A stretch of 64,000 nt of DNA, from assembly GCA_028718985.1 (NCBI GenBank), contig JAQUKQ010000005.1, positions 1 to 64,000 of the forward strand, written 5' to 3'. A model generated the notes under the pieces. The model did not search any database. It was given only the letters and a program-made list of their open reading frames with translations, and was not told the origin of the DNA. The DNA is from Desulfobulbaceae bacterium. Lineage in GTDB: Bacteria > Desulfobacterota > Desulfobulbia > Desulfobulbales > VMSU01. Positions 19,320 through 27,339 of the stretch are shown here, in pieces; position 1 is the stretch's first letter; each line of letters begins with the position of its first letter. Both the position numbers and the translations under genes were made by a program.

Positions 19320-20144
19320 ATGGGTTATTACATAAATAAAGTGGCGATTGTCACCGGCGGTGCCTCCGGCCTTGGAAGAGCGCTCTGCCTCGAACTGGCG
19401 AAAAGAGGGGCAAAAGTCGTCCCAGTGGATATCAATCAAGAGGATGCCGAAAAAGTTGCACTAGAGATCAAGGGTGCTGGTGGCGAGGCGACTTACGCCT
19501 ACTTGGACGTAACCATTTATGAAAACGCCCAAAGGATTATCAAGGACATTGTCAAAAAATATGGCAGGTTGGATTTGATCTTCAACAATGCCGGCACCGC
19601 AATCCAGGGAGAGACCCGCGATCTTTCGGTCAACCATTGGCGTAACGCCATTGATGTCAATCTCTTGGGGGTTATCTACGGAGCAATCTCGGCATATGGC
19701 GTCATGGAGAAACAGGGAAGCGGTCAGATTGTCAACATCGGCTCGTTAGCCGGTCTCATTCCTGTCCCAAAGGAGATCCCCTACTGCACAAGCAAATGGG
19801 CCATTGTCGGCTTCTCAAACTCCTTGCGTGTAGAAGGTGCCGATCTGGGTATCAAGGTAAACCTGATTTGCCCAGGCATGATGCAAACACCGATCCATGA
19901 CACCACATCCTGGATCAATGCCGATAAGGAAAAATCCACCCTGCCAATGCCGAAAAAATACTATTTGACCCCGGCAAAAGCGGCAGAGATCATCTTGCGA
20001 GGCGTTGAACGAAACAAATCAATTCTTGTTTTCCCCTTGTACGCCCGCCTCACCTGGTGGCTGTATCGCCTCAACCCAGCCTTCTTCCATTTCATGTTCA
20101 GAAAAATGATTCGAGATTTCCGCAAGATACGGATTATTCAGTAG
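19320..20144 (+). CDS. Short-chain dehydrogenase/reductase
   Basis: 274 residues, classical SDR. The cofactor loop TGGASGLG is near residue 13, LDV marks the adenine pocket, NNAG is near 90, the catalytic Ser is in NIGSLAG, and the YxxxK pair is in YCTSKWA. A C-terminal extension of about 40 residues (WWLYRLNPAFFHFMFRKM) is hydrophobic and basic and may touch the membrane. Substrate is unknown. The extension and the nearby acyltransferase hint at lipid-type substrates, which is only inference. Confidence 0.88.
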   Translation: MGYYINKVAIVTGGASGLGRALCLELAKRGAKVVPVDINQEDAEKVALEIKGAGGEATYAYLDVTIYENAQRIIKDIVKKYGRLDLIFNNAGTAIQGETRDLSVNHWRNAIDVNLLGVIYGAISAYGVMEKQGSGQIVNIGSLAGLIPVPKEIPYCTSKWAIVGFSNSLRVEGADLGIKVNLICPGMMQTPIHDTTSWINADKEKSTLPMPKKYYLTPAKAAEIILRGVERNKSILVFPLYARLTWWLYRLNPAFFHFMFRKMIRDFRKIRIIQ

Positions 20145-20149
20145 TCGTT

Positions 20150-20809
20150 ATGGCTCCACTTGCCCCTGAGATCTATGCAGTCTTTGCCGCAGAATCGGCA
20201 GGCATTGATTTTGCCTGTGGGCCAGGTTGCGCCACCTGCTGCACCAGGAGTGTGACGCTAACCACTGCCGAAGGTCAGCTGATTGTCGATTTCCTGCACG
20301 AGGTCGGCTTTAGCCTGCCTGAGTTGCCCCGGGATCCGGTACCGGTGCGCTCGGCCTTGACCAGCAACGGTCTGGCCGTTCTCTGCCTGACTGGACAGGA
20401 GATACCGGAAGAAGCCGAATCACCGTGGCTTTTCGAGCCCTGCTTCTTTCTCAGGGACGGGCTCTGCAGCATCTATCCGGTACGTCCCTTTGCCTGCCGG
20501 AGCTTCAATTCTACTGTCAACTGCAGAGAATCGGCAATGGCTGAAGTGCCGGAGTGGTTGGCAACTCTGACCATTGTCACCAACCAGCTTCTCGAGCACC
20601 TGGATCAAGGAGGATCGTGGGGTAACCTGTCCGATGTCCTGGCGTTTCTCGACGGCAAACAAGGCGAGGCCGCAAACATCGCCGCCCGTGCCCGCTTGCT
20701 GCCCAATCTGCCGCTACCCGGGCTCTTGGTGATGCCGGAAGAGCGCCCCATGATCGATCGCTTCCTGGCCAAGGTGCGCGAACGGACCGGGATAGAGACC
20801 ATGGCCTGA
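20150..20809 (+). CDS. YkgJ-type cysteine-cluster protein
   Basis: 219 residues. Cysteine patterns fit the YkgJ (zinc- or iron-chelating) family: FACGPGCATCC near residues 18-28, then EPCFFLRDGLCSIYPVRPFACRSF around 103-126, the usual second set. Members are thought to bind an Fe-S cluster or zinc; their reaction is mostly unknown. ATG at 20150 is preferred; the open frame continues upstream inside the SDR gene. The gap to the SDR stop is five bases, so co-translation is likely. Confidence 0.8.
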   Translation: MAPLAPEIYAVFAAESAGIDFACGPGCATCCTRSVTLTTAEGQLIVDFLHEVGFSLPELPRDPVPVRSALTSNGLAVLCLTGQEIPEEAESPWLFEPCFFLRDGLCSIYPVRPFACRSFNSTVNCRESAMAEVPEWLATLTIVTNQLLEHLDQGGSWGNLSDVLAFLDGKQGEAANIAARARLLPNLPLPGLLVMPEERPMIDRFLAKVRERTGIETMA

Positions 20810-20884
20810 GGGGAGACTAACTCCTGGTAGAGTATGGGCCCCAACGATCAATCGCTCGAACACTTAGCAAACGAGGAGACTTGC

Positions 20885-22063
20885 ATGCAAAATTTTCGGA
20901 TACAGGTACTGAATCGCATCGCGCCCGAGGGGCTCGCACTCTTCGGTGAAAAGTATCGCATCGACACTCAGATAGAAAATCCCGATGCACTGATTGTCCG
21001 CAGCGCACAGCTCGACACAGCAGACTACCCCTCCATCCTGGCGGTAGCCCGTGCCGGGGCCGGGGTCAACAACATCACCGTCAGCAAGGCCACCGAGGCC
21101 GGAATCTGCGTCTTCAATACCCCGGGGGCCAACGCCAATGCAGTGGCCGAACTCGTTTTTGTGATGCTGGGGATTGCGGCGCGGAAGATCATGGGCAGCA
21201 TAGAATTCGTGCGGGGGTTGGCCGGGCTTGACAATAAGGAACTCTCCCGGCAGGTGGAGGAGAGAAAGGCCGCCTTCAAGGGTTTTGAGCTGGCAGGCAA
21301 GACCCTTGGCGTCCTCGGCTTAGGTAAGATCGGCATACGAGTGGCCAACGGCGGTATCGAGCGCCAGATGCGGGTTCTGGGCTTTGACCCCTACCCTGCC
21401 CTGGAGAATATTCACCAACTCTCCCCGGAGGTGGAGTATATCAAAAACCGCCTGGAGGTGGTGCGGCAGGCAAATGTCCTTTCGGTGCACATGCCCTTTA
21501 GCGAGAAGACCAAACATTTGGTCAACGCCGAGTTGATTCGGCAACTGCCCAAAGGTGCCATCCTCGTCAACTACGCGCGAGGGGCCATCGTCGACGAACA
21601 GGCGGTGCTCGCCGCACTCGACAGCGGCCAGCTCGAGCACTACCTTACCGATTTCCCTTCGGCCGAGCTTCTTGCCCACCCCAAGGTGTTCACCACCCCC
21701 CACCTGGGGGCAAGCACCGAGGAGTCCGAGGAGCATTGCGCCATGATGGCGGTAACAGAACTCAAAAGTTTTTTGGAGTACGGCAATGTCTCTCACAGTG
21801 TGAACTTCCCGACGGCCGAGTCAATCCCTGCCGACAATGTCCACACCCGCCTGACCATGGTCAACCGCGACGTGCCGGGGATGATCGGCCTCGCCTCCCG
21901 CATCATCGGCGCCCATAACATCAACATCCAGAGTTACTTAAACGAAAGCACCGGCGTCATCGGCTACAATATCATCGACTTGGAAAGCCCCATCCCAGGA
22001 AAAGTTCTCGATGAAATGCGGGCCCAGCCAGGCGTCATCCGCTTGCGAACCATCCGCATGTAA
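20885..22063 (+). CDS. serA: D-3-phosphoglycerate dehydrogenase-like enzyme with ACT domain
   Basis: 392 residues. The first enzyme of serine synthesis oxidises 3-phosphoglycerate with NAD. The Rossmann loop is LGVLGLGKIGIRVANGG (about 143-158), the substrate region has VRSAQLDTADYP and RAGAGVNNI, the catalytic Arg lies in NYARGAIVDEQAV, and HLGASTEESEEHCA carries the catalytic His. A C-terminal ACT domain starts near 325 (RDVPGMIGLASRIIGAHNINI) and usually senses serine. It is shorter than the 530-residue type because the intervening domain is absent. ATG at 20885 has GAGGAG upstream. Confidence 0.88.
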   Translation: MQNFRIQVLNRIAPEGLALFGEKYRIDTQIENPDALIVRSAQLDTADYPSILAVARAGAGVNNITVSKATEAGICVFNTPGANANAVAELVFVMLGIAARKIMGSIEFVRGLAGLDNKELSRQVEERKAAFKGFELAGKTLGVLGLGKIGIRVANGGIERQMRVLGFDPYPALENIHQLSPEVEYIKNRLEVVRQANVLSVHMPFSEKTKHLVNAELIRQLPKGAILVNYARGAIVDEQAVLAALDSGQLEHYLTDFPSAELLAHPKVFTTPHLGASTEESEEHCAMMAVTELKSFLEYGNVSHSVNFPTAESIPADNVHTRLTMVNRDVPGMIGLASRIIGAHNINIQSYLNESTGVIGYNIIDLESPIPGKVLDEMRAQPGVIRLRTIRM

Positions 22064-22082
22064 ACATAGAAGAGAACTCACT

Positions 22083-22547
22083 GTGACAGCTCAACCCGCC
22101 TCACCCTTCCTCCCTGCATTTGACCCCTTCCAGAACCGCTTATGCCGAGATATCCGCAACGATCTTTCGGAAGGCCTGATGAAGATGCTCCATGGAGAAG
22201 AGATGGGGCCCCTCCGCCATGGCGGTAAAGTACCGAGCGAGAGAGATCGGGCCCTTCATGCAAGAGTTCCTGGGAGACCGCCTGCGTCGTTACCAAGGGA
22301 TTTTCGAGCGAATCAAATCGGTCGGATGACCCCCGTATGGCACTGCCGTTCTCTTATGGAATCAAGGGCTGTTTTTTGAGGTAGACGAGTGGCTTGAGAA
22401 AAAATGGCGGCCAAGGCCTTGACAGCACCCGGAGAATTAAAGGATATGGTTCCTGCAGTTTTGAATATTGAGGAGCTGATAGCGAAACTTGCAGCCCTTG
22501 ATCCCGCGCCGCCAAAATTCTACAGACCGGCGGTGTCAGATCAGTAA
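22083..22547 (+). pseudogene. Decayed DUF309-type gene
   Basis: Three frames carry consecutive pieces of what looks like one protein. Frame 1 (from GTG 22083) reads FDPFQNRLCRDIRNDLSEGLM. A second frame around 22219-22329 continues REIGPFMQEFLGDRLRRYQ up to a stop. A third around 22328-22424 gives LLWNQGLFFEVDEWLEKKW, close to the DUF309 signature. A short helical end with IEELIAKLAALDP (up to 22547) returns in another frame. At least two frameshifts and stops break it. No intact start-to-stop product is possible, so this is a pseudogene. It lies 20 bases after the serA-like gene and may once have been its operon partner. The assignment rests on motif likeness only. Confidence 0.6.
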
Positions 22548-22694
22548 TACGAGTAATACGATTGTTACCCATTTTTATTATGAGACGGAAGAGAGCCTTT
22601 TTTCTCTCACTTCAGTGAGCAGACCCCAAAACGGACTCTCTTCAGAAAAAAATTGTGCATTTTATTAAATATCTTTTTTTTATGAGGTGTGCGT

Positions 22695-23834
22695 ATGCCA
22701 AAAGCAGTGGATATTGAGGTCGGTGAGTTCAAGAAGAAACTTGATCGAGGGGAAATCTCTTTTCTTCTCGATATGCGGCAAGAAGAAGAGTTTGCATCGT
22801 GGCGGATAGAAGGAGGTAAGCCTGTAGAAACGATCAACATCCCGCAGATCGACTTTGTTGGTGAGGAAGAAAAATATCTTTCACAGCTTCCCAAAGATAG
22901 AGAGATCTTCCTGGTCTGTGCCCATGGAGGGGCCTCGAAATATGAAGCGGAACTCTTACAGTCCAAAGGCTACCAGGCTTTTAGTTTAGCTGGAGGGATG
23001 GTGGCATGGAGCATCTACTACGAGACCTCGCGGCTAGCTGGAACGCCACTGATTCAGCAGATCTATCGAATCGCTAAAGGCTGCATCACCCATGTAGTCA
23101 TCTCCAACGGGGAAGCAGTGGTGATTGATGCCGTGCGCCATATCGAGCAGATCCGCGCAATTTTAACGGGTCAAGGGGCGCGGCTCAAATATGTCTTCGA
23201 CACCCATCTTCAGGCAGACCATATCTCAGGAGGCCGTGAACTGGCTCAGGCAGAGGCGTGCCCCTACCTGATCTGTCCGGCAGATGCGGCAGGTGCTGCC
23301 TACCCTTATCAACCGCTAATCGATGGCGACGAATTCACCTTCGGCGCCTGCAGCCTGACAGCTCTCCACACCCCAGGCCACACCCCGGGCAGCAGTTCTC
23401 TCCTTATGAACGGCAAGATTCTCTTCTCGGGTGACACAATCATGGAAACCACCGTTGGCCGCCCAGATCTTGGTGGCAAGGTCGAAGAGTGGGCCAAGTT
23501 GCTCTACAATACCATTCATAACCGTCTTAAACCGTTGTCCGACGAAATCCTCATTCTCCCTACCCATGCTGCCTCAGTAATGGAGCGGGACGAAGACGGT
23601 CTGGTCAAACTCAGCCTAGGCGAAGCCCGCCGCACCCTGCCCCATTTCAGCCTCATCGACCAAGCCGATTTCGTGAGCTACGTCAAGTCCACCCTGTTGG
23701 TGAATCCCGATCGCTACCAAGAGATCCGCAAGGTGAATCTCGGACTGCTAACTCCAGATGAGACCCACCTTCAAGAGTTGGAGATCGGCAAAAACCTTTG
23801 CGGCATGGCAGGGAAAAACAGCGAATCAGTCTAA
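22695..23834 (+). CDS. Rhodanese / metallo-beta-lactamase fusion (persulfide dioxygenase-like)
   Basis: 379 residues. Residues 1-110 are a rhodanese domain with the candidate sulfur-carrying Cys75 in FLVCAHGGAS. The rest is a metallo-beta-lactamase fold: THLQADHISGG at 170-180 (His171, Asp175 and His176, with Gln173 where a second His is usual), TPGHTPGSS with His229, and FSGDTIM with Asp247. Fusions of this kind (CstB- and ETHE1-like) oxidise persulfide sulfur to sulfite or thiosulfate using iron and O2. ATG at 22695 has GAGG seven bases upstream. No sulfur-metabolism partner genes lie beside it. The Gln may alter the metal site. Confidence 0.82.
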   Translation: MPKAVDIEVGEFKKKLDRGEISFLLDMRQEEEFASWRIEGGKPVETINIPQIDFVGEEEKYLSQLPKDREIFLVCAHGGASKYEAELLQSKGYQAFSLAGGMVAWSIYYETSRLAGTPLIQQIYRIAKGCITHVVISNGEAVVIDAVRHIEQIRAILTGQGARLKYVFDTHLQADHISGGRELAQAEACPYLICPADAAGAAYPYQPLIDGDEFTFGACSLTALHTPGHTPGSSSLLMNGKILFSGDTIMETTVGRPDLGGKVEEWAKLLYNTIHNRLKPLSDEILILPTHAASVMERDEDGLVKLSLGEARRTLPHFSLIDQADFVSYVKSTLLVNPDRYQEIRKVNLGLLTPDETHLQELEIGKNLCGMAGKNSESV

Positions 23835-23927
23835 ACATCCACCTTGTACCAGTGGGCATTGTGGCTAAGGCTGGGGGAAGAAGAGTGAGTACTGTTGCTC
23901 CCTGAATGGACAAGGGGAAAGCCCCTC

Positions 23928-24629
23928 TCAGCCACCCATACGGCCTCTGCCCTCGGTGACATGACGAACAATCAGACCTTGAAGCATATAGATAACATCC
24001 TCAGCGATATGAGTGGCGTGGTCGGCAATGCGTTCAAGGCTCCTTGATACGCTAAGCAGCATCCCGAGATACTGCTGCTGGGAGGAATCACTCTGGATGA
24101 TGGCCTCAATCTGCACACGGATCGCTTTTTTTGCCTCATCGACCTGGTCATCCCAGAGCCGAACCTTATAGGCCAAGTCGGCATCCATATCAACGAAGGA
24201 GTCGAGACTCATCTTGACCATCTTGATACTCTCGGCAAACATTTGCCGGAATTGCTCCGGGAACTGGGCTGTTTGCTGGCTGGAAAAAGGGACGTATTCC
24301 TTGCGAGCTAAAAGCAGGATACGGTCGGCGATCTTGGCCGCCAGGTCGCCGATTCGCTCCAGGTCATTATTGATTTTCAGAACAGTCACCACAAACCTCA
24401 GGTCGCCTGCAACGGGTTGATGCCGTGCAAAAATCTGCATACACTTTTCTTCGACTGAAATTTCTAGGTCATCAATACCAACATCCGCCGAGACAATTTC
24501 TGCCGCAAGCTTCGGATCAAAGTTAATCAGCGCCTTCTCGGCCTTGATCAGGTTGTTTTCCACCTCTGAACCAAGTTGCAACAGCCGCTGTTTCAACTTT
24601 TCACGTTCAACTGCCAGGCTTTGAATCAT
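23928..24629 (-). CDS. phoU: Phosphate transport regulator PhoU
   Basis: 233 residues, all-alpha, made of two PhoU repeats. Metal-binding motifs of the ExxxD type are visible in NNDLERIGDLAAKIAD and in SRSLERIADHATHIAED. PhoU links the Pst transporter to the PhoR kinase and keeps the regulon off when phosphate is sufficient. It is the last gene of pstSCAB-phoU, about 100 bases after pstB. It converges with the rhodanese gene. Confidence 0.96.
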   Translation of the reverse strand: MIQSLAVEREKLKQRLLQLGSEVENNLIKAEKALINFDPKLAAEIVSADVGIDDLEISVEEKCMQIFARHQPVAGDLRFVVTVLKINNDLERIGDLAAKIADRILLLARKEYVPFSSQQTAQFPEQFRQMFAESIKMVKMSLDSFVDMDADLAYKVRLWDDQVDEAKKAIRVQIEAIIQSDSSQQQYLGMLLSVSRSLERIADHATHIAEDVIYMLQGLIVRHVTEGRGRMGG

Positions 24630-24732
24630 AGCGACACCATTAGGATGGGTTATTTTTACGTTTCAACTGATCAGCACTCGGGTCTATTCTGGAGACGACA
24701 GCTCGTGGCGCTCCGCTATGGAACCATTCCCA

Positions 24733-25521
24733 TCAACCAAACCGGCCGGTAATGTAATCTTCCGTCTCTTTGCGAACCGGCGAGGTAAACACCCTTTTGG
24801 TGAGACCAAACTCTACTAATTCACCGATATAGAAATAGGCGGTGAAATCAGAGACCCGGGCCGCTTGCTGCATGTTATGGGTAACGATAATGATCGTATA
24901 ATCGCCTTGCAGTTCCCTGATCAGTTCTTCAATACGTGACGTTGAGCGTGGGTCAAGGGCGGAGCAGGGTTCGTCCATCAAAATGATTTCCGGTGATACT
25001 GCAATGGCCCGGGCAATGCAGAGCCGCTGCATCTGGCCGCCGGACATACCCATGGCCGATTCGTGCAACCTGTCTTTCATCTCATCCCACAAGGCGGCGC
25101 GCTTCAAACTCTTCTCAACGGTTTCATCCAGCAGATTCTTGTCGCGAACGCCTGCGATCCGGAGGCCATAGATCACGTTTTCATAAATCGATTTAGGGAA
25201 GGGATTCCATTTTTGAAAGACCATCCCCACCCGGCGTCGCAGCTCGATGACATCCACCGAATTATCATAGATATCCTGGTCATCAATGGTAATTTCGCCC
25301 GAGATGCGGATCGACTCGATCAGGTCATTCATCCGGTTGAAACAGCGTATGAAGGTCGATTTGCCGCAGCCGGAAGGCCCGATCAAGGCCGTCACCTTCT
25401 TTCTGGGGATACTCATGGTGATGCCGCGCAGGGCCTCACTGTCTCCATAATAAAGGTGAAGATCCTTCACCTCAACAATGGCATCAGTGATTTGCATGAT
25501 AGGAGTGGCTTGTGCTGTCAT
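24733..25521 (-). CDS. pstB: Phosphate ABC transporter ATP-binding protein
   Basis: About 262 residues. Walker A is [11 protein letters not shown], the ABC signature is MSGGQMQRL (Met instead of Leu at its first position), Walker B is [13 protein letters not shown], and the switch His is in IIVTHNM. The PstB-specific [20 protein letters not shown] is present. It powers phosphate import through PstCA. I chose ATG 25521 ([10 protein letters not shown]); ATG 25560 is possible. A 190-base gap separates it from pstA, with the 12-base palindrome GCTATATATAGC at 25640-25651. Confidence 0.95.
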   Translation of the reverse strand: MTAQATPIMQITDAIVEVKDLHLYYGDSEALRGITMSIPRKKVTALIGPSGCGKSTFIRCFNRMNDLIESIRISGEITIDDQDIYDNSVDVIELRRRVGMVFQKWNPFPKSIYENVIYGLRIAGVRDKNLLDETVEKSLKRAALWDEMKDRLHESAMGMSGGQMQRLCIARAIAVSPEIILMDEPCSALDPRSTSRIEELIRELQGDYTIIIVTHNMQQAARVSDFTAYFYIGELVEFGLTKRVFTSPVRKETEDYITGRFG

Positions 25522-25713
25522 TATGTCTCGATTTGGTGGTTTTGAGGACGCGTTCTTCAACCAGACACGAAAAAACGCGCCTCAACTACTGAAGTGCAAA
25601 CGTTACGCAGAGCCTCAGATGCGCGAAATCGGCCTGCGAGCTATATATAGCCCACCTATGCAGGCAGACCGATGACAAAGGAGATGCGGTGCAGCGAAAC
25701 GTTTCCCTGTCGA

Positions 25714-27312
25714 TCAGACATCGGCGATGGCATATCGTGCTCTCATCTTATTGCGAAGATAAATGGCAACACTGCACATGCTAAGCACAATGAGGATCAA
25801 CAACAGCGTGGTCACATAGACCATGGGCTTGGCCGCTTCGACATTGGGGGACTGGAAGCCGATGTCATAGATATGGAAACCAAGATGCATAAACTTGCGG
25901 TTAAGATGGAAATAGGGAAACTGGCCGTCAATCGGTAACGATGGGGCAAGCTTCACGACGCCTGTAATCATCAGAGGCGCGACTTCGCCAGCCGCTCGGG
26001 CCATGGCCAGGATAAATCCGGTCATGATCCCAGGGGAAGCCATGGGCAGCAGCAGTCTGGTCAAGGTCTGGAATCTGGTGGCGCCAAGGGCAAGCGACCC
26101 TTCCCGGATCGACGGCGGAATCGAGCCCAAGGCCTCTTCAGTGGCGACAATAACCACTGGCACGGTGAGCAGGCCTAGGGTCAGGCTGGCCCACAGGATA
26201 CCACCGGTGCCAAAGGTGGGGGTGGGAAGACGTTCAGGAAAAAAGAACTGATCCAGCGCTCCGCCGATGCCGTAGATAAAAAAGCCAAGGCCAAAGATGC
26301 CGTAGACGATTGAAGGAATACCCGCCAGGTTGTTGACCGCGATGCGGACAATCTTGACCGTGACACCGGGGTGGGCGTACTCGCGCAGATAGATGCCGGT
26401 GATGACGCCCAGAGGAAAGGAGAGCAGGCTCATCAGTAAGACCAGCATCACCGTGCCGAAGATGGCAGGGAAAAGGCCACCCTCCGTGTTTGATTCCCGA
26501 GGGTCTGCAATAAACAGCTCGACAAGCTTGTCGGCGTAATGGCGAATTTTTGCAAACAGCCCCATCCTGTTCGGCTGATAGAGACGGACCATATCGGCAA
26601 GGCGCACCGTACTTTCCTTGCCATCGGCTGTCTTGAAAATCGCGTAATAGGCAGCCAGCTCTTCGGTGTTCTGTTTGCCGCCATCAACCAGGGTCGCAAA
26701 CTGCGTCTTCAGTTTCGTTTCGGCATCAACAAGCGTGATTATCCGCTTGTCTTTTTCGTCCATGTGCTGATAGCGGTAGCCAGCAAGCTTCTGGTTGACT
26801 TTTTCGAGGGCCAGATTAAGAGCGCCGATTTTTCGGGAGATCTGCTGTTTCGTCATAAGCAGCGGTTGCAGATTATGGCGAGCCTTGCCCAAGGCCGAGA
26901 CAAGCGTGCCCTGCCCTTCGGCAACCGTTATCTCTGGACTATGCACCTCGGCAAGCGTTCCATAAAAATTTCCGTTCTCTTGCCGTTCAATGACGTAGAG
27001 ATCTGCAGGATAGCTGCGCGAACGGATGTCGGGCTCACTGATCCAGGTGAAATCGAGTCCGTTGATCTCACGGTTGCCGATCTTGAGTTGCAGGCGCGAC
27101 ACATTGTTGCCGTCTTTTTCTTCCTTAGTGATTTCGCCAAGGACCACTCGCCCATCATTTAAGGAAAGTTGCACCAGTTTTTGTGGCCAAAAAACCCCGA
27201 TGCCGTTGGCGATCACCACATACAGCAGCAAGACCGTCATGGTGATAATGATCGACAGGGTCATCCCCGTTGCCCAAACAAAAGGCTCTCCGCGTCGCAC
27301 AAATTTTTTCAT
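25714..27312 (-). CDS. pstA: Phosphate ABC transporter permease PstA, extended form
   Basis: 532 residues, against about 290 for E. coli PstA. TM1 (about 14-38) is followed by a periplasmic insert of roughly 235 residues with a helical, charged stretch, then the permease domain from about 280 with PLGVITGIYLREYA, NNLAGIPSIVYGIFGLGFF, the EAA-like loop ATEEALGSIPPSIREGSLALGATRFQ (split here as EEALGSIP and EGSLALGAT), and GEVAPLMITG. It pairs with PstC to form the channel. The insert is shared in kind with the enlarged PstC, so both probably make a periplasmic collar. Confidence 0.93.
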   Translation of the reverse strand: MKKFVRRGEPFVWATGMTLSIIITMTVLLLYVVIANGIGVFWPQKLVQLSLNDGRVVLGEITKEEKDGNNVSRLQLKIGNREINGLDFTWISEPDIRSRSYPADLYVIERQENGNFYGTLAEVHSPEITVAEGQGTLVSALGKARHNLQPLLMTKQQISRKIGALNLALEKVNQKLAGYRYQHMDEKDKRIITLVDAETKLKTQFATLVDGGKQNTEELAAYYAIFKTADGKESTVRLADMVRLYQPNRMGLFAKIRHYADKLVELFIADPRESNTEGGLFPAIFGTVMLVLLMSLLSFPLGVITGIYLREYAHPGVTVKIVRIAVNNLAGIPSIVYGIFGLGFFIYGIGGALDQFFFPERLPTPTFGTGGILWASLTLGLLTVPVVIVATEEALGSIPPSIREGSLALGATRFQTLTRLLLPMASPGIMTGFILAMARAAGEVAPLMITGVVKLAPSLPIDGQFPYFHLNRKFMHLGFHIYDIGFQSPNVEAAKPMVYVTTLLLILIVLSMCSVAIYLRNKMRARYAIADV

Positions 27313-27339
27313 AGTTATCGCCGTTGCAAGTGATGTCCT

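Noticed and set aside
22542-22561. Short tandem repeat AGTAATACG twice
   Set aside because: Only two copies of nine bases next to a pseudogene. It could be chance.
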